From the NCBI RefSeq assembly GCF_000018025.1, contig NC_009831.1, positions 1,488,001 through 1,552,000 of the forward strand: DNA of 64,000 bases, read 5' to 3'. Under the pieces are notes generated by a model. It was not told where the DNA came from, ran no database searches, and was given only the letters and a program-made list of their open reading frames with translations. A program made the position numbers and the translations under genes. Of this stretch, positions 9,456-18,685 are shown one piece after another (the first letter of the stretch is position 1; each line of letters opens with the position of its first letter). This DNA comes from Shewanella sediminis HAW-EB3. GTDB lineage: Bacteria; Pseudomonadota; Gammaproteobacteria; Enterobacterales; Shewanellaceae.

Positions 9456-11039
9456 ATGGAATTGAACAGAGAAGAGCGCTACCTCAGTGATGCAAAAGCC
9501 TTTTATTCTGAGAAGAAATTCTCATCGGCCGGTATGTACGCAAGAAAGGTGCTTCGCCGTAACCCGGAGCAATGTGATGCATTGATTATTCTGGCCCGCC
9601 TTGCGCTAAAAAATAACGATCTTAAAGAAGCGCTCAGAATATTCTCCCTTATCAAAACGCTCGCTCCGAACTCTTTTGAGGCCATTTCGGGACTAGTCTT
9701 TATCGCCGAGAAGCGAGAAGACTTTTTTGCTGCATATCGATATCTGGTCACTCTCGTCGAACTTATGCCTGAAAATCACGAAAATTGGTTTAAGCTTGGT
9801 ATCATGGCTAGCAAGATAGGTTTAATGGATGAGGCTGAAGAAGCATTCAATTTCTGTCATAACAAGAGATCAGTTGAGCCTTCGGTATTACTTAACTTAG
9901 GTCATGTTTACAAAGCTAAAGGCGATACCGCAAAAGCCGCAGAGTTTTACCACAACTACATAAAGGCGGGTCCTGACCATCAGGCTGTAGGTTATTGGAG
10001 CCTTGCCGATCTTAAAAATTATTCATTTACCGATACTGACGCAAAGTCACTAAAAACTAACCTGGAATCAAGCCAATATTCGAATGCCAGTCGTTCACTC
10101 TTTCTGTTTGCTCAGAGTCGTATTTTCGAGCAAAAGCATGATTATGAGCAGTCATTCAATTCAGTAAGTGAAGCTAACCGACTGATGCAGGGGTTACGTC
10201 CATTTAAAGCCGCTCCTTTTAGTCACATCATCGATTCTCTGCTCGAATGCACTCCAGTTAAAAAAGATAAGAGTCAGTCGTGCGCTACTCAACAAACGCC
10301 AATATTTATTGTTGGCATGCCGAGATCGGGTACTACGCTTACCGAACAGATTTTAGCTAGCCACTCGCTGGTCGAGGCTACCGATGAGCTGCCTTACATG
10401 GAACGCTTGGCTTTAGAGTTAGACATGTCTGGCGGGTATGCTAAATGGCTGGCAAGGTTAACTGATGAGAAGCTTGATAGTTTAAGGCGGCAGTATTTAA
10501 GTCAAGTCTCACAATACTTTGAAAGTACCCCTGAGTATTTTATCGATAAAAATCCAAATAATTTTTTGCATATCGGCTTAATTAAAACTCTGTTTCCCGA
10601 TGCCAAGATCGTCAATGTCATTCGGGATGCTAATGATAATGCCATGGGGGTGTTTAAGCAGCACTTTAGTCGTGGACACGACTACTCTTACTCACTCGAT
10701 AATATTGTCGTGTATTGGAAGCGCTATGTGGATTTGATGAGACATTGGACTGACTTGTATGGCGAGGATATTTATCATCTCAGCTTTGAAAAGTTAGTTC
10801 ATTCTCCCGATGACGAGATAGCTAAGCTACTCAATTACTGTGGGTTATCGTTTGAGGATCAATGTTTAACTTTTTATAAATCAAAAAGAACGGTGTTAAC
10901 CCCAAGTGCGAGCCAAGTCAGGCAGCCTATGAATACTAAAGCGATTGGACAGAGCCAAAAGTATCAGGCTTATATGCCGAGCAGTTATCAGCAACTTGCG
11001 GGGATTGCTGAAAAGGTAAAATCTGAATTTTTATCCTAA
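9456..11039 (+). CDS. TPR-repeat protein with C-terminal sulfotransferase domain
   Basis: The 527-residue protein has two parts. The first half carries tetratricopeptide repeats (for example SEKKFSSAGMYARKVLRRNP and PSVLLNLGHVYKAKGDTAKA). The second half is a sulfotransferase with the PAPS-binding loop IFIVGMPRSGTTLTEQILAS at about residues 280-299 and a later NVIRDANDNAMGVF block. TPR-sulfotransferases transfer sulfate from PAPS to protein or carbohydrate acceptors; the acceptor is unknown here. I start at ATG 9456, with AAAAAGGAA just upstream, since the longer frame begins at a TTG with no ribosome site. It converges with the hydroxylase and second sulfotransferase genes. Confidence 0.9.
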   Translation: MELNREERYLSDAKAFYSEKKFSSAGMYARKVLRRNPEQCDALIILARLALKNNDLKEALRIFSLIKTLAPNSFEAISGLVFIAEKREDFFAAYRYLVTLVELMPENHENWFKLGIMASKIGLMDEAEEAFNFCHNKRSVEPSVLLNLGHVYKAKGDTAKAAEFYHNYIKAGPDHQAVGYWSLADLKNYSFTDTDAKSLKTNLESSQYSNASRSLFLFAQSRIFEQKHDYEQSFNSVSEANRLMQGLRPFKAAPFSHIIDSLLECTPVKKDKSQSCATQQTPIFIVGMPRSGTTLTEQILASHSLVEATDELPYMERLALELDMSGGYAKWLARLTDEKLDSLRRQYLSQVSQYFESTPEYFIDKNPNNFLHIGLIKTLFPDAKIVNVIRDANDNAMGVFKQHFSRGHDYSYSLDNIVVYWKRYVDLMRHWTDLYGEDIYHLSFEKLVHSPDDEIAKLLNYCGLSFEDQCLTFYKSKRTVLTPSASQVRQPMNTKAIGQSQKYQAYMPSSYQQLAGIAEKVKSEFLS

Positions 11040-11055
11040 ATTAAATTATCGATAA

Positions 11056-11095
11056 CACTGCTGCGATTTGGGCGGAATCAATTTTCGCAGCAGTG
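11056..11095. terminator. Inverted repeat between convergent genes
   Basis: CACTGCTGCGA and TCGCAGCAGTG form a perfect 11-base stem around an 18-base loop in the short gap between converging genes. The T tract is displaced (TTTTTT at about 11104), so termination is plausible but not certain. Confidence 0.5.
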
Positions 11096-11111
11096 ACTCA
11101 TCGTTTTTTGG

Positions 11112-12230
11112 TTAACTCACCTTTCCATGGCAATGTTTGAACTTCTCCCCTGAACCACAGTGACATGGGCTGTTTCTGCTCATTGATTTCGCCGGTTTTT
11201 TTCTATTTATTTCAGAGCTGCGTTTGGCTGAGGATACTATAGCGGGCTCAGCCACTGTGGAGGGAGCCGACTGGGCAAGTTCAGTGCTCATCGAAGGGGC
11301 GATAATGAGATGGACTAATACCTTCATGGCCGAGGTTTGCTCATTGACCCTAACCGTTTTTTCAAAAACAGATGCTTGCTCTAAAGTGCGTTGCCTTAAT
11401 TGATGATAGAAGGGCCAACCTTCTTTTTTTGCTTCAAATTGCGACCATAACTCTTGCCAGTCTAAGCTGAAGTCTTTAATTATCCTGATGAACTCTTGTG
11501 CTAAATCAGCTTTATTGAGCGAAAATGCCATGACTTGAGAGTGTAGTTCATTCGTTAGATTTTCAATTTCACTCGGTGACATGATGACCGGGAAGTTGAA
11601 TTTTTCAGTTTTCAATGGTGTGGGGCGATCATTAGAGTATGCCAGGAAATGGCTGGGATTATGAGGAGCCGCCACCGAAGGTGAAGTTGTGGAGCGGTCT
11701 CTAATCATAGACCAGAAGCGACTCGAACCAATAATATCAATGACCAGATGTACCCTAAAGCAGTCACTGTTATTGATGACCTTATGATGTTTCCATGAGT
11801 CGAAAATCCAACAATCTCCGGCAGCCATATGGACCTGTTTTTCGCCACAATGAAAAATGACGCTCTCTTCGGTGACGATGGGAATATGGATCCTGACTCG
11901 TTTATGCCAGTGGTAATTGATATCACAATGCAGTGGAACTTCACTGCCGGGTGCTAACCGCATTAACCTCGAGCGACCGACCACTTCGCCAAAGGAGGCA
12001 ATGGCCTGCTGAATATATGAGCAGCGCGTTAATGCTGGGGTCTGACTCATCTCACCTTTGAACTCATTATTAAACCCGCCGCCCACCGATATTAATGGGA
12101 TCGCAGAGTTGCCTTCGAAATGTTCATGGTGAGGAGCCCAATCGCTTTCATCGAATTGTAGAACCTCTCTCTTTAACCGTTCAACATCGAAGGTTAAAGG
12201 TAGTTTGTAAAACTCATTTTCCAACTGCAT
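11112..12230 (-). CDS. Aspartyl/asparaginyl beta-hydroxylase-like protein with C-terminal SEC-C motif
   Basis: The 372-residue protein has an Asp/Asn beta-hydroxylase-type double-stranded beta-helix (about residues 45-170). Its iron/2-oxoglutarate pattern is visible: RLAPGSEVPLHCD with HxD at 101-103, RVRIHIP, GDCWIFDSWKHHKVINN, and FRVHLVID with Arg159. A helical middle region follows, and the protein ends in SRNSPCHCGSGEKFKHCHG, a SEC-C zinc motif like the tail of SecA. It is thus an Fe(II)/2OG dioxygenase candidate that hydroxylates a protein or small-molecule substrate. It sits 95 bases downstream of a sulfotransferase with the same tail, so joint action is likely by inference. Substrate unknown. 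Confidence 0.87.
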   Translation of the reverse strand: MQLENEFYKLPLTFDVERLKREVLQFDESDWAPHHEHFEGNSAIPLISVGGGFNNEFKGEMSQTPALTRCSYIQQAIASFGEVVGRSRLMRLAPGSEVPLHCDINYHWHKRVRIHIPIVTEESVIFHCGEKQVHMAAGDCWIFDSWKHHKVINNSDCFRVHLVIDIIGSSRFWSMIRDRSTTSPSVAAPHNPSHFLAYSNDRPTPLKTEKFNFPVIMSPSEIENLTNELHSQVMAFSLNKADLAQEFIRIIKDFSLDWQELWSQFEAKKEGWPFYHQLRQRTLEQASVFEKTVRVNEQTSAMKVLVHLIIAPSMSTELAQSAPSTVAEPAIVSSAKRSSEINRKKPAKSMSRNSPCHCGSGEKFKHCHGKVS

Positions 12231-12325
12231 TCAGGGCATCCTCATTGGTGATGACTTATTATTATCTGTTTTTCGATTTGATATTACCGGGTCAGTATTT
12301 TTGAAGCACTACTATCTGGCCAGTG

Positions 12326-13336
12326 CTATCGGGCTAGGCCGTGACAATGTTTGAAGCGCTTCTGTGAACCACATGGGCAGGGGGCGTTTCTGGATATACC
12401 TGAAAATGAGACACCGGCAGTACTCTTTGGTGAGACCGAAGGTGCCAGATTATCCTGCAACTCTCTGTCCAGATGAGTGAGGCCGAATTTAGTTAACCGG
12501 CTATTCATTTTGTCGATGCAAGATAGCAGGCCAGGCCATATGCTTTTTATCGCATCGTAGTTCTGCAGCCACTTGTTTACTGCCGGAGCGGAAACGGTAT
12601 ATCTGGAGTGGGGGAGGGCGTCGCCACAGATCTTTTTTAACTCATCATCGAATGGGATTTGGCAGAACTCGGTCAAGGATGAGATGGTTTCATAGGGGGA
12701 GCCGACGAGATCTCTGTAAGAGAGCATATGCCACTTTTCATCGGGTAGCTTGGACAGGGAGTTCATAATCGATTCATTGGCTTGCAGCCATTGAAATGCG
12801 GCAACATTTTCCAGCGGTAGTCCTTTTAGTGCTCGCCAATTTTTTGGCAGCAGGAGTGACCAATCCCCACCAAAGCCCGGGAGCATAGGGTAGGTACGGA
12901 ATCGGCCCGATCTCCATGCCTGCATTATGCTGCTGATATTTTCTTTAGGCTCTCTGATCAGGTAGATAAAGATGGCGTCGGGGAAAACCTTATTGAGAAA
13001 GTCGATTCTGAGGCTGTTTTTTGGCGTCTTTTCAAGAAACCTGACAGGCCCATCAGCCTCTCGATATGGCTTGTCATCTGCGTTTCGTAACTGTGCTTTA
13101 AACCCCTGACGCAGAGATTGATGTAACTCGTTATTCCAGTCGCTCTCGTCTAAGGCGTTAGAATCGAAGTTTCGCGAAGTGATATTAAGTTCTCTATGAC
13201 CCTCTATAATTGCGTGACTCTCTCCTCCTATAGTCCACAGTGAGCGGCTCTTAGAAAGAATTTCGAACAGTAGGGTGCTGCCTGAGCGCGGGGCCGACAA
13301 GATTATGATAGGACGGTCAAAACAGTGATTATTCAA
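12326..13336 (-). CDS. Sulfotransferase family protein with C-terminal SEC-C motif
   Basis: This 336-residue protein begins with the PAPS 5'-phosphosulfate loop PIIILSAPRSGSTLLFEIL (about residues 9-27). A second PAPS-contact region, FPDAIFIYLIREPKENISS, lies at about 117-135. The rest is the alpha/beta sulfotransferase fold, and the C-terminus is SRNAPCPCGSQKRFKHCHG, a SEC-C zinc motif nearly identical to the one ending the neighbouring hydroxylase. SEC-C tails occur on SecA and on other proteins tied to ribosome or SecB binding, so action near nascent proteins is possible, though this is inference. No signal peptide is visible, so it should be cytoplasmic. Acceptor unknown. Confidence 0.88.
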   Translation of the reverse strand: MNNHCFDRPIIILSAPRSGSTLLFEILSKSRSLWTIGGESHAIIEGHRELNITSRNFDSNALDESDWNNELHQSLRQGFKAQLRNADDKPYREADGPVRFLEKTPKNSLRIDFLNKVFPDAIFIYLIREPKENISSIMQAWRSGRFRTYPMLPGFGGDWSLLLPKNWRALKGLPLENVAAFQWLQANESIMNSLSKLPDEKWHMLSYRDLVGSPYETISSLTEFCQIPFDDELKKICGDALPHSRYTVSAPAVNKWLQNYDAIKSIWPGLLSCIDKMNSRLTKFGLTHLDRELQDNLAPSVSPKSTAGVSFSGISRNAPCPCGSQKRFKHCHGLAR

Positions 13337-13530
13337 GATGAAACACCTTTGAAATGAAATGGGCCCGCCACATAGGCTCTGGCATGATTATTTAACTTGA
13401 TGATTTAACCCAAACGGGCTTATGCAGAAGCAGTTTACTTTAATCGTATTACAGGAAAAAACAACCAGGCATTAACCTTCTGGATGAAAGTGTTTAACAA
13501 GTGGCGGCTCGTCGGCGTCACTGCATTGCA

Positions 13531-13965
13531 TCACTTAAGGTCATCACTGAATTTCATCAAGACCAGCTCCTTTCCCTGACCTCGATACTTTGAAAAAAGC
13601 TGCAAAATATCATTAGGTACATCGTCTGTCGGCATAAACTGGTGCTGTCGATAAAAGCCGACCAGAGAGGGAAGTGAGAAGAGAAACGTTCTGTTGTTTT
13701 CAAATATGTATGCCAGAGATGTCATGATTTGGTGAGCTAAACCTTGTTCTCTATAGTACGGATGCACAAGCATGCCGGTGAGAAGCGTGAAACTGCCAAT
13801 CGGTCTTAGCCTGACAGCTGCAATAACCTGCCGCTCATCGACATCTTTTCGGGCATATAAAACACCTACTCTCTCTTTTTTACTCAGTCGGGCATAGGGT
13901 AAAAAACGCTTATAGAAAATATATGCATCGCGCCTGTTGTCAGTGTCTAACCAGCAAAGTTTCAA
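13531..13965 (-). CDS. GNAT-family N-acetyltransferase
   Basis: This is a 144-residue single-domain protein of the GNAT acetyltransferase fold, which moves an acetyl group from acetyl-CoA to an amine. The central strand and acetyl-CoA-binding motif A are GMLVHPYYREQGLAHQIMTS (about residues 64-83), with the Q/RxxGxA/G-type loop as REQGLA. The C-terminal FYRQHQF segment matches motif B. It is the first gene of the minus-strand run that includes the second sulfotransferase and the hydroxylase, but a gap of nearly 200 bases makes a shared transcript uncertain. Substrate unknown. Confidence 0.85.
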   Translation of the reverse strand: MKLCWLDTDNRRDAYIFYKRFLPYARLSKKERVGVLYARKDVDERQVIAAVRLRPIGSFTLLTGMLVHPYYREQGLAHQIMTSLAYIFENNRTFLFSLPSLVGFYRQHQFMPTDDVPNDILQLFSKYRGQGKELVLMKFSDDLK

Positions 13966-14283
13966 TGTGGGTCCTTAAGGTTAATTTCCTCACCATGAAG
14001 ATTACCAGAGATCTGGCAAAAGCTTAATGGAGTCAGATCTCCGTGAGCGAAACTCATCATTCAAATTGTACTAACACTCTGTATCCTGTGTTGCAGATTT
14101 TAGTCTGTATTTAACTTTGGGTAAGTGTTTGGTTTTGCCTTTGTTGCTTGCAATGAGTTGTTACAAGATTTTCGCCAAAACCCTCTTCTCATTTGCGCTG
14201 CTTTACACAGCTTTACCCTACAAAGCCTGATTTTTCTTTAAAATAGTGGCAACTAATTTAATCAGCAATAAAAGAATTACCCG
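13966..14283. other. Divergent intergenic region
   Basis: About 318 bases between the divergent GNAT and RND adaptor genes. It must contain both promoters, but I see no strong palindrome, RNA gene or repeat in it. Confidence 0.3.
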
Positions 14284-15399
14284 ATGAAAAAAAGTCTGAT
14301 CTTGCTCCCTATTATTTTGTTGTTCGCCGTTATTGCTTCATTCAGCAGTTTCACTCAGGCCAAGAAGCCCGGGGATAAATCTACCCGCGCCCCCAGAGTG
14401 GTTCCAGTGGTCACTGGCGTAGTCGAGCAACATATGCTTTCTCAAAAAATTGCACTGATAGGAAAGCTGGAGGCGGACAGGTCGGTATTTATCGCTCCCG
14501 AGGTGGCAGGCAAGATTAAAGCCATTAAGGTCACGGCTAATCAGGAGATAACGGCTGGGCAACTGCTGATCCAGCTCGAAGATGCTAAGCCTCAGGCCAG
14601 TGTTGCAGAGGCTAAGGCATACCTCTTCGATGAAAAGCGTAAGCTAAAAGAGTTTCAGAAACTGATAAGCCAAAGTGCAATCACTCAAACGGAAATTGAT
14701 GCGCAGAAGGCCAGTGTCGATATTGCAAAGGCAAGGCTCGCCGCTGCACAAGCCGAGCTCGATTTTCATTATATTAAAGCGCCGTTTTCCGGAACCGCGG
14801 GTTTACTCGATTTCAGCTTAGGGAAGATGGTTACCGCCGGCAGTGAGCTGTTGTCGCTCGATGACCTGTCATCCATGAGACTCGACCTTCAGGTTGCGGA
14901 AAATTACCTCTCTATGTTAAGTGTAGGTATGACAGTAACGGCGACGAACCGTGCCTGGCCCGGTGAAGTCTTTACCGGTGAGTTAGTGGCTATCGATCCG
15001 CGTATCAATCAGGAAACATTGAACCTAAAAGTTAGGGTTAGCTTTGGAAATCAAAGCCACAACAAAGGTCATAAGCTCATGCCTGGCATGTTGATGTCGG
15101 CCAGTCTGGGTTTCCCTGCTGTATCTGAACCCGTTATCCCGGTTCAGGCCATCGAGTATTCCGGCACTAAGCGCTTCGTGTATGTTGTCGGCGCGGATAA
15201 GCTTGCCAAACGCACCCAAGTGACACTCGGTGCCAGAATTCAGGATGAAGTCCTCATTACCGAAGGCGTAGATGTGGGAGAGCGTATCGTTGTTCAGGGA
15301 CTGGTCAATATGCGTGATGGCCTTAAGGTCAACGATCTCACCGAGCAACTGGCTTCAGCCGACAATGAGTTAATTGAGCGCGCAGGAGACAGAGGTTAA
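14284..15399 (+). CDS. RND efflux periplasmic adaptor (MFP)
   Basis: This is a complete 371-residue membrane-fusion protein. It has an N-terminal hydrophobic anchor or signal (residues 1-26), a lipoyl half-motif around IAPEVAGKIKAIKV, a short coiled-coil hairpin (KAYLFDEKRKLKEFQ to KARLAAAQAELDF), the second lipoyl half at FSGTAGLLDFSLGKMV, and a beta-barrel and membrane-proximal domain ending GERIVVQGLVNMRDG. It bridges the permease encoded next and an outer-membrane channel. Its stop overlaps the permease start by one base (TAATG), showing translational coupling. It is not especially close in sequence to the first adaptor of the window. Confidence 0.94.
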   Translation: MKKSLILLPIILLFAVIASFSSFTQAKKPGDKSTRAPRVVPVVTGVVEQHMLSQKIALIGKLEADRSVFIAPEVAGKIKAIKVTANQEITAGQLLIQLEDAKPQASVAEAKAYLFDEKRKLKEFQKLISQSAITQTEIDAQKASVDIAKARLAAAQAELDFHYIKAPFSGTAGLLDFSLGKMVTAGSELLSLDDLSSMRLDLQVAENYLSMLSVGMTVTATNRAWPGEVFTGELVAIDPRINQETLNLKVRVSFGNQSHNKGHKLMPGMLMSASLGFPAVSEPVIPVQAIEYSGTKRFVYVVGADKLAKRTQVTLGARIQDEVLITEGVDVGERIVVQGLVNMRDGLKVNDLTEQLASADNELIERAGDRG

Positions 15400-18300
15400 T
15401 GTTAATTTCGGATATCTCGGTTAAGCGTCCCGTTGTCGCAATTGTTTTAAGCCTGCTCCTTTGTGTGTTCGGCGCCGTATCGTTTTCAAAATTAGCCGTA
15501 CGTGAAATGCCCGACGTTGAAAACCCGGTCGTCACGGTCATGACGACTTATGAAGGGGCTTCGGCGACCATCATGGAGAGTCAGATCACCACGGCACTCG
15601 AAGATGAACTTACCGGTATCAGTGGTATCGATGAGATCACCTCAGTGACCCGAAACGGCATGTCGCGTATCACCATCACCTTCGATCTGGACTGGGATCT
15701 TACCGAAGGTGTGAGTGACGTTCGTGATGCGGTAGCCCGCGCTCAACGTCGCCTGCCCGATGAGGCGAACGACCCCATTGTTTCTAAGGATAATGGCTCC
15801 GGAGAGCCTTCGGTTTATATCAACCTAAGCTCCTCTGTGATGGACAGAACCCAGCTCACCGATTATGCACAACGGGTATTGGAAGACAGATTTAGTCTGA
15901 TCACAGGTGTCAGCTCTGTGAGTATCTCAGGTGGGCTATATAAGGTGATGTACGTTCAGTTAAAACCTGAGCTTATGGCGGGACGTAATGTAACCACTGC
16001 CGATATTATCGCAAGCCTGAAAAAAGAGAATGTGGAAACGCCGGGTGGTGAGGTTCGTAATGACACGACTGTGATGACGGTGAGAACCGCACGCCTCTAT
16101 TATCACCCCGAAGACTTTGACTATTTAGTCGTACGTACGGCCAGTGATGGCACCCCCGTTTATCTTAAAGATGTGGCCTCGGTATTTATCGGAGCTGAAA
16201 ATGAAAATTCGACCTTTAAGAGTGATGGCGTACCTAACTTGAGTCTGGGGATTATCGCCCAGTCCGATGCCAACCCTTTGGAGGTGGCAAAAGCCGCTCA
16301 TAAAGAGGTTGAGCGGATCCAGCAGTTCCTGCCAAAGGGGACTCAATTGGTGGTCGATTATGACTCGACGGTATTTATCGACCGTTCAATCACCGAAGTC
16401 TACAACACGCTGTTTATCACCGGCGGCTTGGTGGTATTGGTCCTCTATATCTTTATCGGCCAGGCGCGTGCGACGCTTATTCCCGCGGTAACGGTGCCGG
16501 TTTCATTGATCTCCGCTTTTATCGCGGCAAACTTCTTCGGCTTTTCCATTAACCTGTTGACCCTGATGGCCTTGATTCTCTCTATCGGCTTGGTGGTCGA
16601 TGATGCGATTGTGGTGGTGGAGAATATTTTCCATCATATCGAGAGAGGCGAAGAGCCACTGCTGGCCGCATACAAGGGCACCCGTGAAGTAGGTTTCGCC
16701 GTCGTTGCGACCACTGCGGTATTGGTGATGGTGTTTCTTCCAATCTCGTTTATGGAGGGGATGGTGGGACGCCTCTTTACCGAGTTTTCGGTCATGTTAG
16801 CCATGTCGGTGATCTTCTCATCGATAGTAGCGCTTACACTGACGCCGGTGCTGGGGAGCAAGATCCTTAAGGCCAACGTCAAACCTAATCGTTTCAACCT
16901 GTGGATCGAAGGGATCTTTAGTCAGCTTGAACGTATTTATCGGGTGTTAGTGGCCAAGGCGGTGCGTTTTCGCTTTGTCGCCCCGGTGGTAATTGTGCTC
17001 TGTATTATCGGCAGTGGTTTGTTGATGCAGAGTGTGCCTTCTCAGTTAGCACCACAGGAGGACAGGGGAGTTATCTTCGCCTTCGTTAAGGGGGCTGAGG
17101 GCACCAGTTATAACCGTATGACCGCCAATATGGATATCGTCGAGCAGAGGCTTATGCCCCTGCTAGGAAAGGGGGTGATTAAGTCATTCAGCGTGCAGGC
17201 CCCCGCCTTCGGTGGACGAGCGGGCGATCAGACTGGCTTTGTGATCATGCAGCTCGAAGACTGGGAAGAGAGAGACATTAATGCCCAGCAGGCATTGGGA
17301 GTCGTATCTAAGGCACTTGAGGGGATCCCCGATGTGATGGTGCGCCCTATGTTGCCGGGCTTCAGGGGACAATCCAGCGAGCCGGTGCAATTTGTGATTG
17401 GCGGCTCCGACTATAAAGAGCTGTTTAAGTGGGCCGAAATTCTGCAAGAGGAGGCGATACACAGCCCTATGCTGGAAGGTGCCGATCTCGACTATGCCGA
17501 AACCACACCAGAGCTGGTGGTCAGTGTCGATAGAGAGCGTGCGGCCGAGCTTGGGATCAGTGTCTCGGAGGTATCGGAGACCTTAGAGGTGATGCTGGGA
17601 GGGCGCAGTGAAACCACCTTCGTTGAGCGTGGCGAGGAGTACGATGTCTACCTCAGAGGCGATGAGAACAGTTTCAATAGCATGGCGGATCTCAGCCAGA
17701 TCTATATGCGTTCGGCTAAGGGGGAGTTAATCACCTTAGACTCGATAACGCATATCGAAGAGGTAGCCTCGGCCCATAAGCTCAGCCACACTAACAAGCA
17801 GAAATCTATCACCCTGAAAGCTAACCTGGGCGAAGGCTATACTTTAGGTGAGGCGCTGGACTTCCTCGATGCGACGGCAATAGAGATTTTACCCAGCGAC
17901 ATTTCGGTCAGCTATACCGGTGAATCGAAAGACTTTAAAGAGAATCAGAGCAGTGTGCTGATGGTGTTTGGCTTGGCCTTGCTGGTGGCATATTTAGTGT
18001 TAGCGGCGCAGTTCGAGAGCTTTATTAACCCTATGGTAGTGATGTTTACCGTGCCTATGGGGGTATTCGGTGGATTCCTTGGGTTATTCCTAACCGGTCA
18101 GGGGCTAAATATCTACAGTCAGATAGGCATGATCATGCTGATCGGTATGGTCACCAAGAATGGCATCTTGATTGTCGAGTTTGCCAATCAGCTCAGAGAC
18201 AGAGGCATAGAGTTGGATCAGGCGATTATCGACGCATCGGCCCGAAGGTTACGTCCTATTTTGATGACGGCATTTACCACCTTAATTGGCGCAGTACCTT

Positions 18301-18506
18301 TGATTATGTCAACCGGCGCAGGTTCGGAGAGTCGCATCGCCGTGGGTACCGTGGTCTTCTTCGGCATGGCATTTGCGACTTTTGTGACCCTGCTGGTTAT
18401 CCCGGCCATGTACCGACTGATATCGGGTGCAACTCACTCACCGGGATTCGTCGAAGATAAGCTTAACAGTGCGCTGGATGCTCAGAGATTAGCCGAGATT
18501 AAATAA
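15399..18506 (+). CDS. RND efflux permease, HAE1-like
   Basis: This is a 1035-residue RND transporter starting MLISDISVKRPVVAIV. The proton-relay pair lies in [13 protein letters not shown] (about residues 394-406) and the relay lysine in GMVTKNGILIVEFANQL (about 914-930). Compared with the first permease it belongs to a different branch (VREMPDVENPVV in place of [12 protein letters not shown] near the N-terminus), nearer to the VexF/MdtB-like group. It forms a two-gene operon with the adaptor. No outer-membrane factor is encoded beside it. Likely exports drugs, detergents or metabolites; the substrate is not readable from sequence. Confidence 0.94.
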   Translation: MLISDISVKRPVVAIVLSLLLCVFGAVSFSKLAVREMPDVENPVVTVMTTYEGASATIMESQITTALEDELTGISGIDEITSVTRNGMSRITITFDLDWDLTEGVSDVRDAVARAQRRLPDEANDPIVSKDNGSGEPSVYINLSSSVMDRTQLTDYAQRVLEDRFSLITGVSSVSISGGLYKVMYVQLKPELMAGRNVTTADIIASLKKENVETPGGEVRNDTTVMTVRTARLYYHPEDFDYLVVRTASDGTPVYLKDVASVFIGAENENSTFKSDGVPNLSLGIIAQSDANPLEVAKAAHKEVERIQQFLPKGTQLVVDYDSTVFIDRSITEVYNTLFITGGLVVLVLYIFIGQARATLIPAVTVPVSLISAFIAANFFGFSINLLTLMALILSIGLVVDDAIVVVENIFHHIERGEEPLLAAYKGTREVGFAVVATTAVLVMVFLPISFMEGMVGRLFTEFSVMLAMSVIFSSIVALTLTPVLGSKILKANVKPNRFNLWIEGIFSQLERIYRVLVAKAVRFRFVAPVVIVLCIIGSGLLMQSVPSQLAPQEDRGVIFAFVKGAEGTSYNRMTANMDIVEQRLMPLLGKGVIKSFSVQAPAFGGRAGDQTGFVIMQLEDWEERDINAQQALGVVSKALEGIPDVMVRPMLPGFRGQSSEPVQFVIGGSDYKELFKWAEILQEEAIHSPMLEGADLDYAETTPELVVSVDRERAAELGISVSEVSETLEVMLGGRSETTFVERGEEYDVYLRGDENSFNSMADLSQIYMRSAKGELITLDSITHIEEVASAHKLSHTNKQKSITLKANLGEGYTLGEALDFLDATAIEILPSDISVSYTGESKDFKENQSSVLMVFGLALLVAYLVLAAQFESFINPMVVMFTVPMGVFGGFLGLFLTGQGLNIYSQIGMIMLIGMVTKNGILIVEFANQLRDRGIELDQAIIDASARRLRPILMTAFTTLIGAVPLIMSTGAGSESRIAVGTVVFFGMAFATFVTLLVIPAMYRLISGATHSPGFVEDKLNSALDAQRLAEIK

Positions 18507-18508
18507 GT

Positions 18509-18533
18509 TAGTTTCTAGTTTCTAGTTTCTAGT
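18509..18533. repeat. Heptamer tandem repeat (TAGTTTC)3
   Basis: TAGTTTC is repeated three times and then begins a fourth copy, directly after the RND permease stop codon. It is too short and regular to be a CRISPR; it is a simple tandem repeat. Confidence 0.75.
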
Positions 18534-18540
18534 AACTTAA

Positions 18541-18612
18541 AAGAAAACCTCAGTAATCATTTCTCTTTCTAGTTGAAAGTGTATAAGAGGTTATTGAGGT
18601 TTTTCTTTTTGG
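18541..18612 (+). terminator. Likely terminator of second RND operon
   Basis: GAAAACCTCAGTAA pairs with TTATTGAGGTTTTTC across a loop of about 40 bases, then TTTTT. The long loop may hold further pairing. Confidence 0.6.
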
Positions 18613-18685
18613 CAGATATTGATATTAAAGCAAGTTATTGAGTGATAACGTACGTATCATCTTGGCTGATAATGGACTGATTGAG

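Noticed and set aside
18509..18533. Possible CRISPR or phase-variable repeat
   Set aside because: Only three and a half copies of a heptamer without spacers, located after a stop codon, so neither a CRISPR nor a coding phase switch.
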